From an uncultured Oleispira sp. (GTDB lineage: Bacteria; Pseudomonadota; Gammaproteobacteria; Pseudomonadales; Oceanobacteraceae), in assembly GCA_913061415.1 (NCBI GenBank), contig CAJXUD010000001.1, forward strand, positions 1 to 64,000: a stretch of DNA of 64,000 nucleotides. Direction: 5' to 3'. Below, in pieces: positions 1 to 9,246 of the stretch. The notes under the pieces are model-generated. The model did not search any database. It was not told the DNA's origin and saw only the letters and a program-made list of their open reading frames with translations. The translations under genes and the position numbers were made by a program. Position 1 is the stretch's first letter. Every line of letters begins with the position of its first letter.

Positions 1-15
1 ATTTGGACATAAAGT

Positions 16-46
16 CCCCCAAAGTTATTTGTCTAACTATTGGGGG
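16..46 (-). terminator. Hairpin downstream of efp, possible terminator
   Basis: CCCCCAA at 16-22 pairs with TTGGGGG at 40-46, and AGTTA at 23-27 pairs with TAACT at 34-38 with one bulged base between the two helices. It lies about 70 bases past the efp stop. Read on the minus strand it is followed by a weak, broken T tract, so termination is an inference from position and stem strength. Confidence 0.45.
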
Positions 47-113
47 TCACTTCATAAAGCTTCCTTTTTTCGCAACCAACTCGTCGCTACCATCAAATGG
101 CAGCGTATACGAT

Positions 114-683
114 TTACTTAGCGCGACTCACGTATTCACCTACACGCGTATCGATGCGTAGCAGCTCACCAATCACGATGAATAAAGGAACGCTGACTAC
201 TGCGCCCGTTTCTAACGTTGCTGGCTTTGAACCACCTTGAGCCGTATCGCCTTTCAGGCCTGGATCGGTCTCTGTCACTTCAAGATCGATGAAGTTAGGG
301 GCAGTGATACTTAAAATTTCGCCGTTAAATAGCGTTACTTCATAAACCAACTGCTCTTTCAGCCAGTTTTTATTTTCACTGATTGCTTCTTCGGATGCGC
401 CCAACTGTTCAAAAGAACCGTCAGTCATCATGAAATGCCAGAACTCACCATCGGTGTATAGGTATTCCATTTCGACGTCCATTACGTCTGCACCTTCTAG
501 CTTCTCGCCAGATTTGAAAGTACGTTCCCATGTGCGACCGTTCTTCAGGTTTTTCAATTTAACACGGCTAAAGGCTTGGCCCTTACCCGGTTTAACATAT
601 TCGTTTTCTACGATGGCACAAGGATCGCCATCCAGCATTACTTTAAGACCTGATTTGAATTCGCTGGTAGAATAATTAGCCAT
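114..683 (-). CDS. efp: Translation elongation factor P
   Basis: EF-P relieves ribosomes stalled at polyproline stretches. The 189-residue product has the normal full length and the three beta-barrel domains of the family. The loop VKPGKGQAF puts a lysine at residue 34, the position carrying beta-lysine in EpmA/EpmB-type EF-P, and the C-terminal signature GEYVSRAK is intact. It is divergent from epmB, whose product makes the beta-lysine donor, so target and modification enzyme sit side by side. The matching ligase EpmA is not in this window. The start ATG is at 681-683. Confidence 0.98.
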   Translation of the reverse strand: MANYSTSEFKSGLKVMLDGDPCAIVENEYVKPGKGQAFSRVKLKNLKNGRTWERTFKSGEKLEGADVMDVEMEYLYTDGEFWHFMMTDGSFEQLGASEEAISENKNWLKEQLVYEVTLFNGEILSITAPNFIDLEVTETDPGLKGDTAQGGSKPATLETGAVVSVPLFIVIGELLRIDTRVGEYVSRAK

Positions 684-739
684 GTGACCTCGACAGAATA
701 TTGATGGGGTTCAGCAAACCTGCCCCAGAAAAAAGAGCT

Positions 740-1786
740 ATGATAACCGAAACCCCGTTAGTGATCGAATCTTTAACCGATATTAGTCAGTCTCCAGACC
801 CAGATAGCTGGAATCAGGTGCTCGCGGGGGCAGCCAAAAAGGTTGAGGCATTACTCAAACAACTCAACATTCCTGTCACTGAACTAACGCTACGCCAGCA
901 GGCATGTCTCGACTTTCCGTTATTGGTGCCCCAGCCTTTTATCGACAAAATGGAAAAAGGCAATGCCCAAGATCCTCTGTTATTACAGGTACTTCCTCAG
1001 CGAGAAGAGCTGGAAGCAGCCGAAGGCTTTATTAATGATCCACTTGCGGAAAAACACAGCAATTTGCAAAAAGGGATTATTCACAAATATCATGGCCGCG
1101 TCCTAGTATTGCTCAGCACGGGCTGTGCTATTAATTGCCGTTACTGTTTTCGACGTCACTTTGCTTACAGTGAAAACCGAATTGGCAAAAATGACTGGCA
1201 AGGCATTCTCGATTACGTCAGCCAAGACCCAACCATTGAAGAGCTTATTCTAAGCGGTGGTGATCCGCTGATGTTAAGCGATCAGCAACTCAAAAAGTTC
1301 ATTCAGCAGGCTGAGGCAATCCCTCACTTGCAACGTCTGCGCATTCATACACGCCTACCGGTGGTCATTCCACAACGCATTACCACTACATTAATCAATA
1401 TTTTACATTCATGCCGTTTCAGTTGTGCGATAGTGCTGCACATTAACCACAGCCAAGAGCTAGATCCTATATTAATCAAAGGGTTAGACTCGTTAAGGCG
1501 TGCTGGTATTACCTTATTAAATCAGGCGGTCTTACTGCGCGACATAAACGATAATCTAGAGACTCAAATAGACTTAAGTAAAGCGTTATTTGCGGCGGGT
1601 ATTCTGCCCTATTATTTGCATTTATTGGATAAAGTGACGGGCGCCCATCACTTTAACGTTAGTGAAAAAGACGCTCTGGTATTACATCAACAACTATTAT
1701 TAAAACTGTCGGGCTACTTAGTGCCAAAGCTCGTTAAGGAAGAATCTGGCAAAGGAAGCAAAACCCCACTAGTATTGATATCCTAG
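740..1786 (+). CDS. epmB: EF-P (R)-beta-lysine synthase, lysine 2,3-aminomutase EpmB
   Basis: This radical-SAM and PLP enzyme converts L-lysine to (R)-beta-lysine, which EpmA attaches to Lys34 of EF-P. The Fe-S motif GCAINCRYCFRRHF (Cys129, 133 and 136 from the chosen start) and SGGDPLM are present, and the C-terminal GKGSKTPLVL carries the expected PLP lysine. The frame is open from TTG 701 or ATG 704, but alignment from memory with E. coli EpmB favours ATG 740 (348 residues). No start has a strong ribosome binding site. It is head-to-head with efp across about 56 bases, so the two promoters must share that gap. Confidence 0.95.
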   Translation: MITETPLVIESLTDISQSPDPDSWNQVLAGAAKKVEALLKQLNIPVTELTLRQQACLDFPLLVPQPFIDKMEKGNAQDPLLLQVLPQREELEAAEGFINDPLAEKHSNLQKGIIHKYHGRVLVLLSTGCAINCRYCFRRHFAYSENRIGKNDWQGILDYVSQDPTIEELILSGGDPLMLSDQQLKKFIQQAEAIPHLQRLRIHTRLPVVIPQRITTTLINILHSCRFSCAIVLHINHSQELDPILIKGLDSLRRAGITLLNQAVLLRDINDNLETQIDLSKALFAAGILPYYLHLLDKVTGAHHFNVSEKDALVLHQQLLLKLSGYLVPKLVKEESGKGSKTPLVLIS

Positions 1787-1915
1787 AGTAAGCAAATAGT
1801 GGCGAGACAGAAACAAACAGGTTAGTCTGTGGTGGTTTTAGTATGGATAATAAAACATCCGCTATAATTAAGACTATAGACATGGTTAATTTGCATTAGT
1901 GGTAATAAAAAAGGC

Positions 1916-3718
1916 ATGGAAAGCAATAGAACACCGATAAAACTACACGTACCTAGCCCGACCCAGCAGCAGTTGTCTTTTTGCCAGGCAAATGTCGATG
2001 GGATTACGAATTGGGCAAAGAATCTTCCCATGGCCAATACTGGGGAAGCAGCAAGGCAGTTGTATCAAGCCATTCGTGAGTTGAATCAATTACACGCTCA
2101 ACCTTTACTACGCTTCAAATTACTCGAGGTCATGCGCCCTTATATTTACTCAATAGGCACATTGCTCGCAAAACATTTTTTACAAACCTCAGTATCGCTA
2201 AACGAACGACAATTAAAAATTGCTAACCTGAGTCAGTCGTTACAAGCTCACCTCGCCACGGGCTATAAGCTCGTCGTGGTTGATAGCATCGCTGCATTGT
2301 CCCCTAGCGATAAACCCTCAAAAATAGTGACAACCTCTATTCATAGAGCGATCACGGATACCACCAGCACGATCTTGAGAGCGTTCCAATTATATTGCCA
2401 CCCTCCAGAACATGCATGGTCTGAAATTAATCAGCTATTTTTCTTGGCGAAACTTCGCGATTTAGAAAATTTTAAAGTTAACGACACCCAAAACCGTTAC
2501 CTCAGTACCAGCGATATCAGCGCAGCCTTTATTCGTGCACATTTATTAGGCACCGCTAAACCCAACAACTTGCGTCAACAGGATCTTATTCAGCTGTACG
2601 ATGCAACAGAGCTTTGGGCTCATAGGGTCTACATAACCGACAGCGATGATGAATCTGCATTGTTCATTATTAATCTGCACCGAGACCGTGTAGCTCAATA
2701 TCGTCAACATTTACGCGATGAGCAAAAGCCCCTCTTTTGCAGCTTGAATACTTCAGGCTTAGTTGAAGATTTGACCTCTTATGCGGCCAATCCTCAAGGC
2801 GCTTCTAACATCACCGTTCCTGGCAAAATGACGGACAATTTACTAACCCATGCCATTCAAGCCTGGGGGATTCATTGGCAGCGCTCGTTCCGCAGGATGC
2901 CGACAGACGGCAACTTACGCCTGTGTATTGGTCTAAGTGCCACTCATTATTATGTGGCGGGCAAAAAAGATTTCGAAAAAGTCAAAGCAGAGCTGCGTCC
3001 TTTAGAAACTGAAAAACGCCCTGGGGCCGATATAGATACTGGAAAGCGCTCTAGCGGCGATGTTTGGGATGGCGCTTTTGATGCAGGCGGTTCTGCTATA
3101 CCTGAAAACAGCAGTATGAATCTTGATACGATCGATTTCATCAATAAGCATAAACAAGAAGATGAACTGGATACCACGACTAAGTACCCCGCTCATGAAG
3201 TGAGCTTAATTAATACCAGCCCAGGCGGCTATTGTCTGCAGTGGTTAGGTGAATTACCCGCGAGCATTCAAGCAGGGGAAATCCTTGGTATCCAAGAGGC
3301 AGGCGTTCAACACTGGGCTATTGCCGCTATTCGATGGATACGTCATTTAGGAAAATCAGGAACCCAGCTAGGTATCGAATTATTAGCACCTAAAGCCGAA
3401 GCAGGTGCTGCACAGCTTTTACAAAAGACAGGCAGTAACGGCGATTATATGCGCTCTCTGCTTTTGCCTGGGATTAAAGCAATTGCCCAGCCGGCGACAC
3501 TTATTTTACCGCGCATGCCTTTTCGTACCGGTAATAAAGTGCACCTTATGCACCTAGATAATCACGGTCGATATCAATTGGTTAAACGCATTATTTCTAC
3601 CAATAGCTTCAGTCAATTCCAGTTCAGAGACAGTGGTATTAAACCTAGTGCTCAAACTCTGCATCAGGATAACGAGCTAAAGGATGATGACTTTGACTCC
3701 TTGTGGAATAAGTTGTGA
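1916..3718 (+). CDS. PilZ-like domain protein paired with a FimX-like gene
   Basis: This 600-residue soluble protein has no signal peptide or membrane segment. Residues 1 to about 390 are mostly helical and I recognise no domain there. A low-complexity acidic linker follows (about 365-425). Residues about 426-510 (SLINTSPGGYCLQW, then IRWIRHLGKSGTQLGIELL) have the layout of a PilZ c-di-GMP-binding barrel, but I see no clear RxxxR loop, so an atypical PilZ is likely. The FimX-like gene starts 97 bases downstream, which suggests a shared c-di-GMP pathway. A possible -10 TATAAT lies at 1863-1868. The PilZ assignment is an inference; the long N-terminus remains unknown. Confidence 0.7.
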   Translation: MESNRTPIKLHVPSPTQQQLSFCQANVDGITNWAKNLPMANTGEAARQLYQAIRELNQLHAQPLLRFKLLEVMRPYIYSIGTLLAKHFLQTSVSLNERQLKIANLSQSLQAHLATGYKLVVVDSIAALSPSDKPSKIVTTSIHRAITDTTSTILRAFQLYCHPPEHAWSEINQLFFLAKLRDLENFKVNDTQNRYLSTSDISAAFIRAHLLGTAKPNNLRQQDLIQLYDATELWAHRVYITDSDDESALFIINLHRDRVAQYRQHLRDEQKPLFCSLNTSGLVEDLTSYAANPQGASNITVPGKMTDNLLTHAIQAWGIHWQRSFRRMPTDGNLRLCIGLSATHYYVAGKKDFEKVKAELRPLETEKRPGADIDTGKRSSGDVWDGAFDAGGSAIPENSSMNLDTIDFINKHKQEDELDTTTKYPAHEVSLINTSPGGYCLQWLGELPASIQAGEILGIQEAGVQHWAIAAIRWIRHLGKSGTQLGIELLAPKAEAGAAQLLQKTGSNGDYMRSLLLPGIKAIAQPATLILPRMPFRTGNKVHLMHLDNHGRYQLVKRIISTNSFSQFQFRDSGIKPSAQTLHQDNELKDDDFDSLWNKL

Positions 3719-3757
3719 CACACAGTGTCAAAATGTGACTTATTTTACACTTTTTAT

Positions 3758-3786
3758 CTGTCATTTAAGTCCACCCACCTTATAAT
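3758..3786 (+). promoter_or_regulatory. Candidate sigma70 promoter of the FimX-like gene
   Basis: A perfect TATAAT at 3781-3786 lies 17 bases after CTGTCA at 3758-3763 (four matches to TTGACA), about 30 bases before the ATG. A small inverted repeat TGACAC-ACA-GTGTCA (3716-3730) overlaps the upstream stop codon. The FimX-like gene may therefore be transcribed independently of the PilZ-like gene. Confidence 0.5.
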
Positions 3787-3815
3787 CAGCATTCACTGTA
3801 AAAGAGTTTCATTAC

Positions 3816-5912
3816 ATGCATTTTGCTAGTAGTCGAGATACGCTCCATTTATTGCTATTAACTCACAAACAAAGCGACGCTGAAGACTTAGTTAGCCTAT
3901 TACGCAACTCAGGTCGTGCGACTCGCGCTCACATGGTTTCCTCACTGGATGATTTTAATACTCAAATTCAAGAAAAAACTTGGGATTTGGTATTAGCTGA
4001 ACCTAAAGCTCAAGACATAGAGCCGAAAGAGTTATTCAAACAAATTAAACGTCTCGATAAAGATCTTCCAGTGGTCATCCTTGCTGAGGATGTTGATCCA
4101 ATGCAGCTCGAGTTTTATCTAAAACTTGGGGCCTGTGATGTGGTGCCTGAAGATGAAAGTAATTTACTCTCCTTGGTGATTCAACGTGAGCTATCCAATC
4201 TCAATAGCCGCCGTGCCCTACGAACGACTCAGGTTAAATTACGTGATGCAGAAAAACGCTGCCAGTCTTTATTAGAAAGCTCCAAAGATGCCATCACCTA
4301 CATTCATGACGGTATGCATATTTATGCCAACCAAGCTTACTTAGATCTATTTGGTTACCATACTGTAGATGACCTTGAAGGCATGCCTGTTATGGATATG
4401 GTTGCCAGTAGCGACCAAGAAAACCTAAAGCAATCATTAAAAAGTTTCTTAACAACCGGCGGTAATATTGATCTTAATTACAGCGGTTTAAAAACCGATG
4501 AAACTCAATTTCCGCTAACCATGTCTCTGTCTGCGGGAACTTATGCCGACGAGCCGTGCACCCAAATTGTAATCCGTGCCCTATCGGGTAATGCCGACCT
4601 AGAAGCCAAACTAAAAGAAGTCAGCAGCCGTGATCTATTAACCGGCCTTCACAACAAACCGTATTACATTGAACAATTAGAAACAGCGGTTGATCGCGCG
4701 GTTTTAAAAGGCAATACCAGTGCTGCTATATACATCAACCTAGATAATTACGGTAAAATAAAATCGCAAGTCGGCATAAACAACTCCGATAGCGTACTTT
4801 GCAGTGTCGCCAATTACTTAAAATCAGCAATAAACAAAGAAGATACATTAGCTCGCGTAGGTGAAGATGTATTTGCTTGGATCAGACCTGACATTAATGC
4901 TGAGCAAGCACTCGCAACAGCAGAAGAATTTCGCGATGGCATCGAGCACTTAGTCATCGATGCTCACTCTCAAACAGTCACCATCACTGCCAGCATTGGC
5001 GTTGCATTAATTAACGATAGCTGCAGTGAACCGGGTGAAATATTACAGCGTGCTCATCAAGCTGCTGATGCCGTTCGTAATGACCAAGGTCATGAAAAAG
5101 GGAATGGGGTTCACCTGTTTGTTGCTGAAGAAGCGGCCCCTGATAATAGTGCAGATGGCATTGAGCAACAGGTTCTAGAAGCGCTAAAAACAAACTCATT
5201 TAATTTGTTATTTCAGCCATTAATCAACTTAAAAGGTGATGAGCAAGAGCATTACGAAACTCTACTGCGTATGCCCCAAAGCAATGGTCAAGAAGTTTCC
5301 GCGGGAGATTTCTTAAATGGCTTTATTATTAGTGAAGACCTCAAGCGTAAGATTGATCGCTGGGTAATACTGCACTCAACCAAACTGCTAAGTGAACACC
5401 GACAGCAGAATATGAATACCCGTTTATTCGTTAACTTGACCGCGGCATCATTAATGGATAAAACGTTAACAAGCTGGATTGCCGTGGCGCTTAAAGCAGC
5501 CAAACTCGATAAAGACTCAGTCATTTTTCAGTTTCATGAAGAAGATGCCACCAAGTTTTTAACCCAAGCCCAAGAATTTACCGCCAACCTTAAAGAGAAC
5601 GGTTACTCATGCTCTCTATCCCGCTTTGGTTGTGCCTTAAAGCCGTTCCAGACATTAAAGCACTTAAGCCTCGACTACGTGAAAGTGGATGGTTCATTTA
5701 CGCATGAGCTTAATAAACCAGAATCTTTGGCAACCCTAAAAGAAGTCTTAGCGGAACTGCATGAACAAGACATAAAAACCATTGTGCCATTGGTTGAGTC
5801 TGCGACAGCCGTTGCCTCATTATGGCAATTAGGCACCCATTTCATTCAAGGCTACTACGTACAAGCGCCACAAACTGGCATGGCTTACAATTTCTCGGAT
5901 GATAACGAGTAG
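3816..5912 (+). CDS. fimX: FimX-like REC-PAS-GGDEF-EAL protein with degenerate sites
   Basis: The domain order is REC-like (about 8-130, lacking the usual acidic pocket), PAS (about 150-260), GGDEF (about 275-430) and EAL (about 450-690). GGDEF is replaced by GEDVF, EAL by ETL in HYETLLRM, and the usual DDFG by SRFG, while VKVDGSF keeps the lysine. This is the pattern of Pseudomonas FimX (GDSIF and EVL), a c-di-GMP sensor for type IV pilus assembly and twitching motility. I infer ligand binding rather than synthesis or hydrolysis. ATG 3816 has AAAGAG upstream. Length (698 residues) agrees with FimX. A different degenerate signalling protein is possible. Confidence 0.8.
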   Translation: MHFASSRDTLHLLLLTHKQSDAEDLVSLLRNSGRATRAHMVSSLDDFNTQIQEKTWDLVLAEPKAQDIEPKELFKQIKRLDKDLPVVILAEDVDPMQLEFYLKLGACDVVPEDESNLLSLVIQRELSNLNSRRALRTTQVKLRDAEKRCQSLLESSKDAITYIHDGMHIYANQAYLDLFGYHTVDDLEGMPVMDMVASSDQENLKQSLKSFLTTGGNIDLNYSGLKTDETQFPLTMSLSAGTYADEPCTQIVIRALSGNADLEAKLKEVSSRDLLTGLHNKPYYIEQLETAVDRAVLKGNTSAAIYINLDNYGKIKSQVGINNSDSVLCSVANYLKSAINKEDTLARVGEDVFAWIRPDINAEQALATAEEFRDGIEHLVIDAHSQTVTITASIGVALINDSCSEPGEILQRAHQAADAVRNDQGHEKGNGVHLFVAEEAAPDNSADGIEQQVLEALKTNSFNLLFQPLINLKGDEQEHYETLLRMPQSNGQEVSAGDFLNGFIISEDLKRKIDRWVILHSTKLLSEHRQQNMNTRLFVNLTAASLMDKTLTSWIAVALKAAKLDKDSVIFQFHEEDATKFLTQAQEFTANLKENGYSCSLSRFGCALKPFQTLKHLSLDYVKVDGSFTHELNKPESLATLKEVLAELHEQDIKTIVPLVESATAVASLWQLGTHFIQGYYVQAPQTGMAYNFSDDNE

Positions 5913-5919
5913 TCTTCCC

Positions 5920-5946
5920 TGCGCTTTGTACTGATTACAAGGCGCA
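5920..5946 (+). terminator. Strong hairpin after the FimX-like gene
   Basis: TGCGCTTTGTA (5920-5930) pairs over 11 bp, including one G-U, with TACAAGGCGCA (5936-5946) around a 5-base loop. It begins 8 bases past the stop codon. No U tract follows, so it may protect the 3' end or act as a weak terminator before ilvD. Confidence 0.5.
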
Positions 5947-6032
5947 ACTCTGCTACAATTCTTGCAAACCGCTTTACCCTTATTATTGATTTGAGCCAAT
6001 GTTAACGGCTCTCGACAAGTGAGACTTTAAAA

Positions 6033-7868
6033 ATGCCAGTATATCGCAGCAAAACCTCCACTGCCGGCCGTAATATGGCGGGTGCTCGTGCTCTATGGCG
6101 CGCCACAGGTATGAAAGACGATGATTTTTCTAAGCCAATCATTGCGATCGCCAACAGCTTCACCCAGTTTGTACCAGGGCACGTACACCTTAAAGACATG
6201 GGCCAATTAGTTGCTCGTGAAATCGAAAAAGCCGGTGGCGTAGCCAAAGAATTCAATACCATTGCCGTTGATGACGGTATCGCAATGGGTCACGACGGTA
6301 TGCTTTATAGCTTGCCAAGCCGTGAACTCATTGCTGATTCGGTTGAATACATGGTTAACGCTCACTGCGCCGATGCCATTGTTTGTATTTCTAACTGCGA
6401 CAAAATCACACCGGGAATGCTATTAGCGTCATTACGCTTAAACATCCCTGTAATCTTCGTATCCGGCGGCCCAATGGAAGCGGGTAAAACCAAGCTTTCT
6501 GAGCATAAGCTAGATCTAGTTGATGCAATGGTTATTGCCGCTGATGACGAAGCATCTGATGAGAAAGTAGCCGAATTCGAACGTAGCGCTTGTCCTACTT
6601 GTGGCTCTTGCTCAGGTATGTTCACCGCTAACTCAATGAACTGCTTGATGGAAGCTTTAGGTTTGGCTTTGCCAGGTAACGGCTCTACTTTGGCAACTCA
6701 CTCTGACCGCGAACAGCTTTTCTTAAAGGCTGGCCGTCAAATCGTTGAAAACGCTAAGCGTTATTACGAAGAAGATGATTACTCGGTACTGCCACGTTCA
6801 ATCGCCAACTTCAAAGCGTTTGAAAACGCGATGACTCTAGACATCGTGATGGGGGGTTCTACCAATACCATTCTTCACTTATTGGCTGCTGCGCAAGAAG
6901 CTGAAATGGACTTTGATCTGAAAGACATCGACCGTCTTTCTCGCAAGGTCCCACAGCTGTGTAAAGTTGCACCAAACTCGCCGCTTTATCACATGGAAGA
7001 CGTTCATCGCGCTGGCGGTATCTTCGGTATCTTGGGTGAAATTGATCGTGCAGGTCTATTGCACAACGATTTACCAACGGTACACAGCAAGAGCATGACC
7101 GAAGCTTTGGATACGTGGGATATTATGCGTAACCCATCTCCAGAAGTGATTGAGTTTTACCGTGCGGGTCCTGCTGGTATTCCAACGCAAACAGCGTTTA
7201 GCCAAAGTACTCGTTACCCAACGGTCGATGGCGACCGTGAAAATGGTTGTATTCGTAATCTCGAAAACGCGTATTCCCTTGAAGGCGGCCTAGCTGTTTT
7301 ATACGGAAATATTGCCTTAGATGGCTGTGTTGTTAAGACCGCGGGTGTTGATGAATCAATCCACGTTTTCCACGGTAAAGCGAAGATTTTTGAATCTCAA
7401 GATAGCGCAGTTGCCGGCATCCTTGCCGACGAAGTGAAAGAGGGCGATGTTGTTATCATTCGCTACGAAGGTCCTAAAGGCGGCCCAGGTATGCAAGAAA
7501 TGCTATACCCAACGTCTTACCTGAAATCTAAAGGTTTAGGGGCTGCCTGTGCCTTGCTAACCGATGGTCGTTTCTCGGGTGGTACTTCTGGCCTATCCAT
7601 TGGTCACTGTTCTCCAGAAGCCGCTTCTGGTGGCGCTATTGGTTTATTGGAAGAAGGTGATGAGATCATCATTGATATTCCAAACCGCAGCATCAACGTA
7701 CAGCTAACGGATGAAGAACTAGCGACTCGTCGCACTGCACAAGATGCTAAAGGCTGGAAGCCCGTTGAAGATCGCCCTCGTAAAGTGAGCAGCGCCTTGA
7801 AAATCTACGCTAAGTTTGCGACAAGTGCCGATAAGGGTGCTGTTCGTGATTTAAGCTTATTGGATTAA
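6033..7868 (+). CDS. ilvD: Dihydroxy-acid dehydratase
   Basis: The enzyme dehydrates 2,3-dihydroxy-isovalerate and -methylvalerate in valine and isoleucine synthesis. Length is 611 residues, as in E. coli. Iron-sulfur cysteines are visible in [10 protein letters not shown] (Cys122) and [11 protein letters not shown] (about 187-197), and the C-terminal [10 protein letters not shown] signature is intact. It stands alone between the FimX-like gene and a lipoprotein gene; another branched-chain gene, ilvE, lies 28 kb away. A GAGCC/GGCTC hairpin sits in the leader just before the start, but no leader peptide rich in Ile, Val or Leu codons is visible. Confidence 0.98.
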   Translation: MPVYRSKTSTAGRNMAGARALWRATGMKDDDFSKPIIAIANSFTQFVPGHVHLKDMGQLVAREIEKAGGVAKEFNTIAVDDGIAMGHDGMLYSLPSRELIADSVEYMVNAHCADAIVCISNCDKITPGMLLASLRLNIPVIFVSGGPMEAGKTKLSEHKLDLVDAMVIAADDEASDEKVAEFERSACPTCGSCSGMFTANSMNCLMEALGLALPGNGSTLATHSDREQLFLKAGRQIVENAKRYYEEDDYSVLPRSIANFKAFENAMTLDIVMGGSTNTILHLLAAAQEAEMDFDLKDIDRLSRKVPQLCKVAPNSPLYHMEDVHRAGGIFGILGEIDRAGLLHNDLPTVHSKSMTEALDTWDIMRNPSPEVIEFYRAGPAGIPTQTAFSQSTRYPTVDGDRENGCIRNLENAYSLEGGLAVLYGNIALDGCVVKTAGVDESIHVFHGKAKIFESQDSAVAGILADEVKEGDVVIIRYEGPKGGPGMQEMLYPTSYLKSKGLGAACALLTDGRFSGGTSGLSIGHCSPEAASGGAIGLLEEGDEIIIDIPNRSINVQLTDEELATRRTAQDAKGWKPVEDRPRKVSSALKIYAKFATSADKGAVRDLSLLD

Positions 7869-7884
7869 TTCTTCAATAAAACCC

Positions 7885-7919
7885 ACAAAGGTATTTACGC
7901 TAATGTTAAATACCTTTGT
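7885..7919 (+). terminator. 13-bp perfect inverted repeat after ilvD
   Basis: ACAAAGGTATTTA (7885-7897) is exactly complementary to TAAATACCTTTGT (7907-7919) with a 9-base loop, 16 bases past the ilvD stop and 17 bases before the next ATG. The + strand lacks a long U run, so it could be a terminator, a processing site or a leader structure that isolates the lipoprotein gene. Confidence 0.55.
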
Positions 7920-7936
7920 TCTCCCAAGGAACGATT

Positions 7937-9166
7937 ATGCTGCGTCCACTTTTGTTAACCGTCTTATTTACAAGCATACTGACTACAGGTTGCGCCAGCA
8001 AACGCCTTGCTCAGAATGAAAGCTATGACCTCTCCGCATTAGAAAAAGCCTCTGAGTTTGAAGGCGACTCCGAAAAAGCCCTAATGGAAGCTGAAGTAAA
8101 ATACGAAGCTGCACTTAATGCAGACATGAATTTCTATGCACCACTGCATATAATTCAAGCCAATGAAGCTCTAGCTGCTGCACGCATTGCTGAGTTAAAG
8201 GGTTTACAGAGCGAAAGTATTATTGCCTCTGCAAAGGTTATTACCTTATTGCAGTTTGCCAATAATAATAAGCAAAAAGTTGAAGTTATATTGAAGCCTC
8301 TTCTTCAACAGAAACTCATACTGGAACAATTGAACAGTCCCCGAGTTTTACCTGATGAGTTTGAAGATAGCCTAGAAGAAATTAAAGACTTAATTACCAA
8401 AATTGAAGAGGGTGAAAAAGATATCACGCCTTCTGAGATCGAATCAGTTCTCAAAGACCTAAACCAACTCGAGCTCGATACATTACTTGAGATTCATTGG
8501 CAGCCAGCTCAAGAAACTCTAGATAAAGCCGAAGATGAAGATGCAGATAAGTTTGCACCTAAGACATTCTTAGTGGCAGAAACACTGGTTGAGAAAACCG
8601 AAGAAGAAATTCGTCTTCAATACTCAAACCGAGAATTAGTAAGTGAAAAAGGGCTTGCTGCATTAAGGTCAGCTCAACATGCACTTTATGTTGCTCGAGA
8701 TGCAGAACAATTATTAAAACTTAATAATGAAAAAGCGGAAGAAGCGGTATTAAGATTTGAATCGCTATTAGCCCAGATCGGCGTGACATTAAAAGCTCAA
8801 GACGTTCGCCACATGGCTTTGCAAGACCAAGCGACTGCATTAGCACAAAATGCTGAAACTCAAGCAAGCCGTTTAATTGTTCCGTTACAAAAGCGAATTG
8901 CTGAGTTAGAAAAACAGCTATCCTATCAAAAGGTAACTAAAGGAACGTCCACAGACGTTGTTATTAAAGCCTTAGATATTGATAATTCAGAAGTTGCTGA
9001 AACTCCAGAAGCTGTTGAAACTCCAGAAGCTGTTGAGACACCAGAAGTTGTTGAGACACCAGAAATTGTTGAAGCACCAGAAGTTGTTGAAGCACCAGAA
9101 GTTGTTGAAGCACCGGAAGTCATTGAGGCTCCCACAGCTATTGAAGAGCCTAAAACAACAGATTAA
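7937..9166 (+). CDS. Lipoprotein with helical body and hexapeptide-repeat tail
   Basis: I do not recognise the family with certainty. From ATG 7937, preceded by AAGGAAC, the 409-residue product starts with a short hydrophobic segment and a lipobox ending LTTGC, so it is probably lipid-anchored. The body (about 25-340) is rich in Ala, Glu, Leu and Lys and looks like long helices or coiled coil; its Ala-rich start vaguely recalls DUF4398 lipoproteins. The last 60 residues are nine hexapeptides of the type E-V-V-E-A/T-P, a probable extended periplasmic spacer. An upstream start at 7916 falls inside the preceding hairpin and is unlikely. Hairpins separate it from both neighbours. Confidence 0.75.
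   Translation: MLRPLLLTVLFTSILTTGCASKRLAQNESYDLSALEKASEFEGDSEKALMEAEVKYEAALNADMNFYAPLHIIQANEALAAARIAELKGLQSESIIASAKVITLLQFANNNKQKVEVILKPLLQQKLILEQLNSPRVLPDEFEDSLEEIKDLITKIEEGEKDITPSEIESVLKDLNQLELDTLLEIHWQPAQETLDKAEDEDADKFAPKTFLVAETLVEKTEEEIRLQYSNRELVSEKGLAALRSAQHALYVARDAEQLLKLNNEKAEEAVLRFESLLAQIGVTLKAQDVRHMALQDQATALAQNAETQASRLIVPLQKRIAELEKQLSYQKVTKGTSTDVVIKALDIDNSEVAETPEAVETPEAVETPEVVETPEIVEAPEVVEAPEVVEAPEVIEAPTAIEEPKTTD
8990..9151 (+). repeat. Nine tandem 18-bp units encoding hexapeptides
   Basis: Nine in-frame 18-base units encode EVAETP, EAVETP twice, EVVETP, EIVEAP, EVVEAP twice, EVIEAP and TAIEEP. Several neighbours are nearly identical in DNA, which is typical of a minisatellite that can gain or lose units without a frameshift. 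Confidence 0.9.
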
Positions 9167-9174
9167 TCATTCCG

Positions 9175-9246
9175 TTAGTAGGGCTGACTTTTAGGGAGGC
9201 TCTACTAATCTGAATTTTAGAATCTGGGATGATTATCAATCATCCC
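9175..9246. terminator. Two hairpins between convergent genes
   Basis: TTAGTAGGGCT (9175-9185) pairs with GGCTCTACTAA (9198-9208) with two G-U pairs. GGGATGATT (9226-9234) pairs perfectly with AATCATCCC (9238-9246) around ATC. The second hairpin contains the stop codon of the response regulator gene. Placed between two convergent genes they probably end transcription in both directions, though U tracts are short. Confidence 0.55.
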
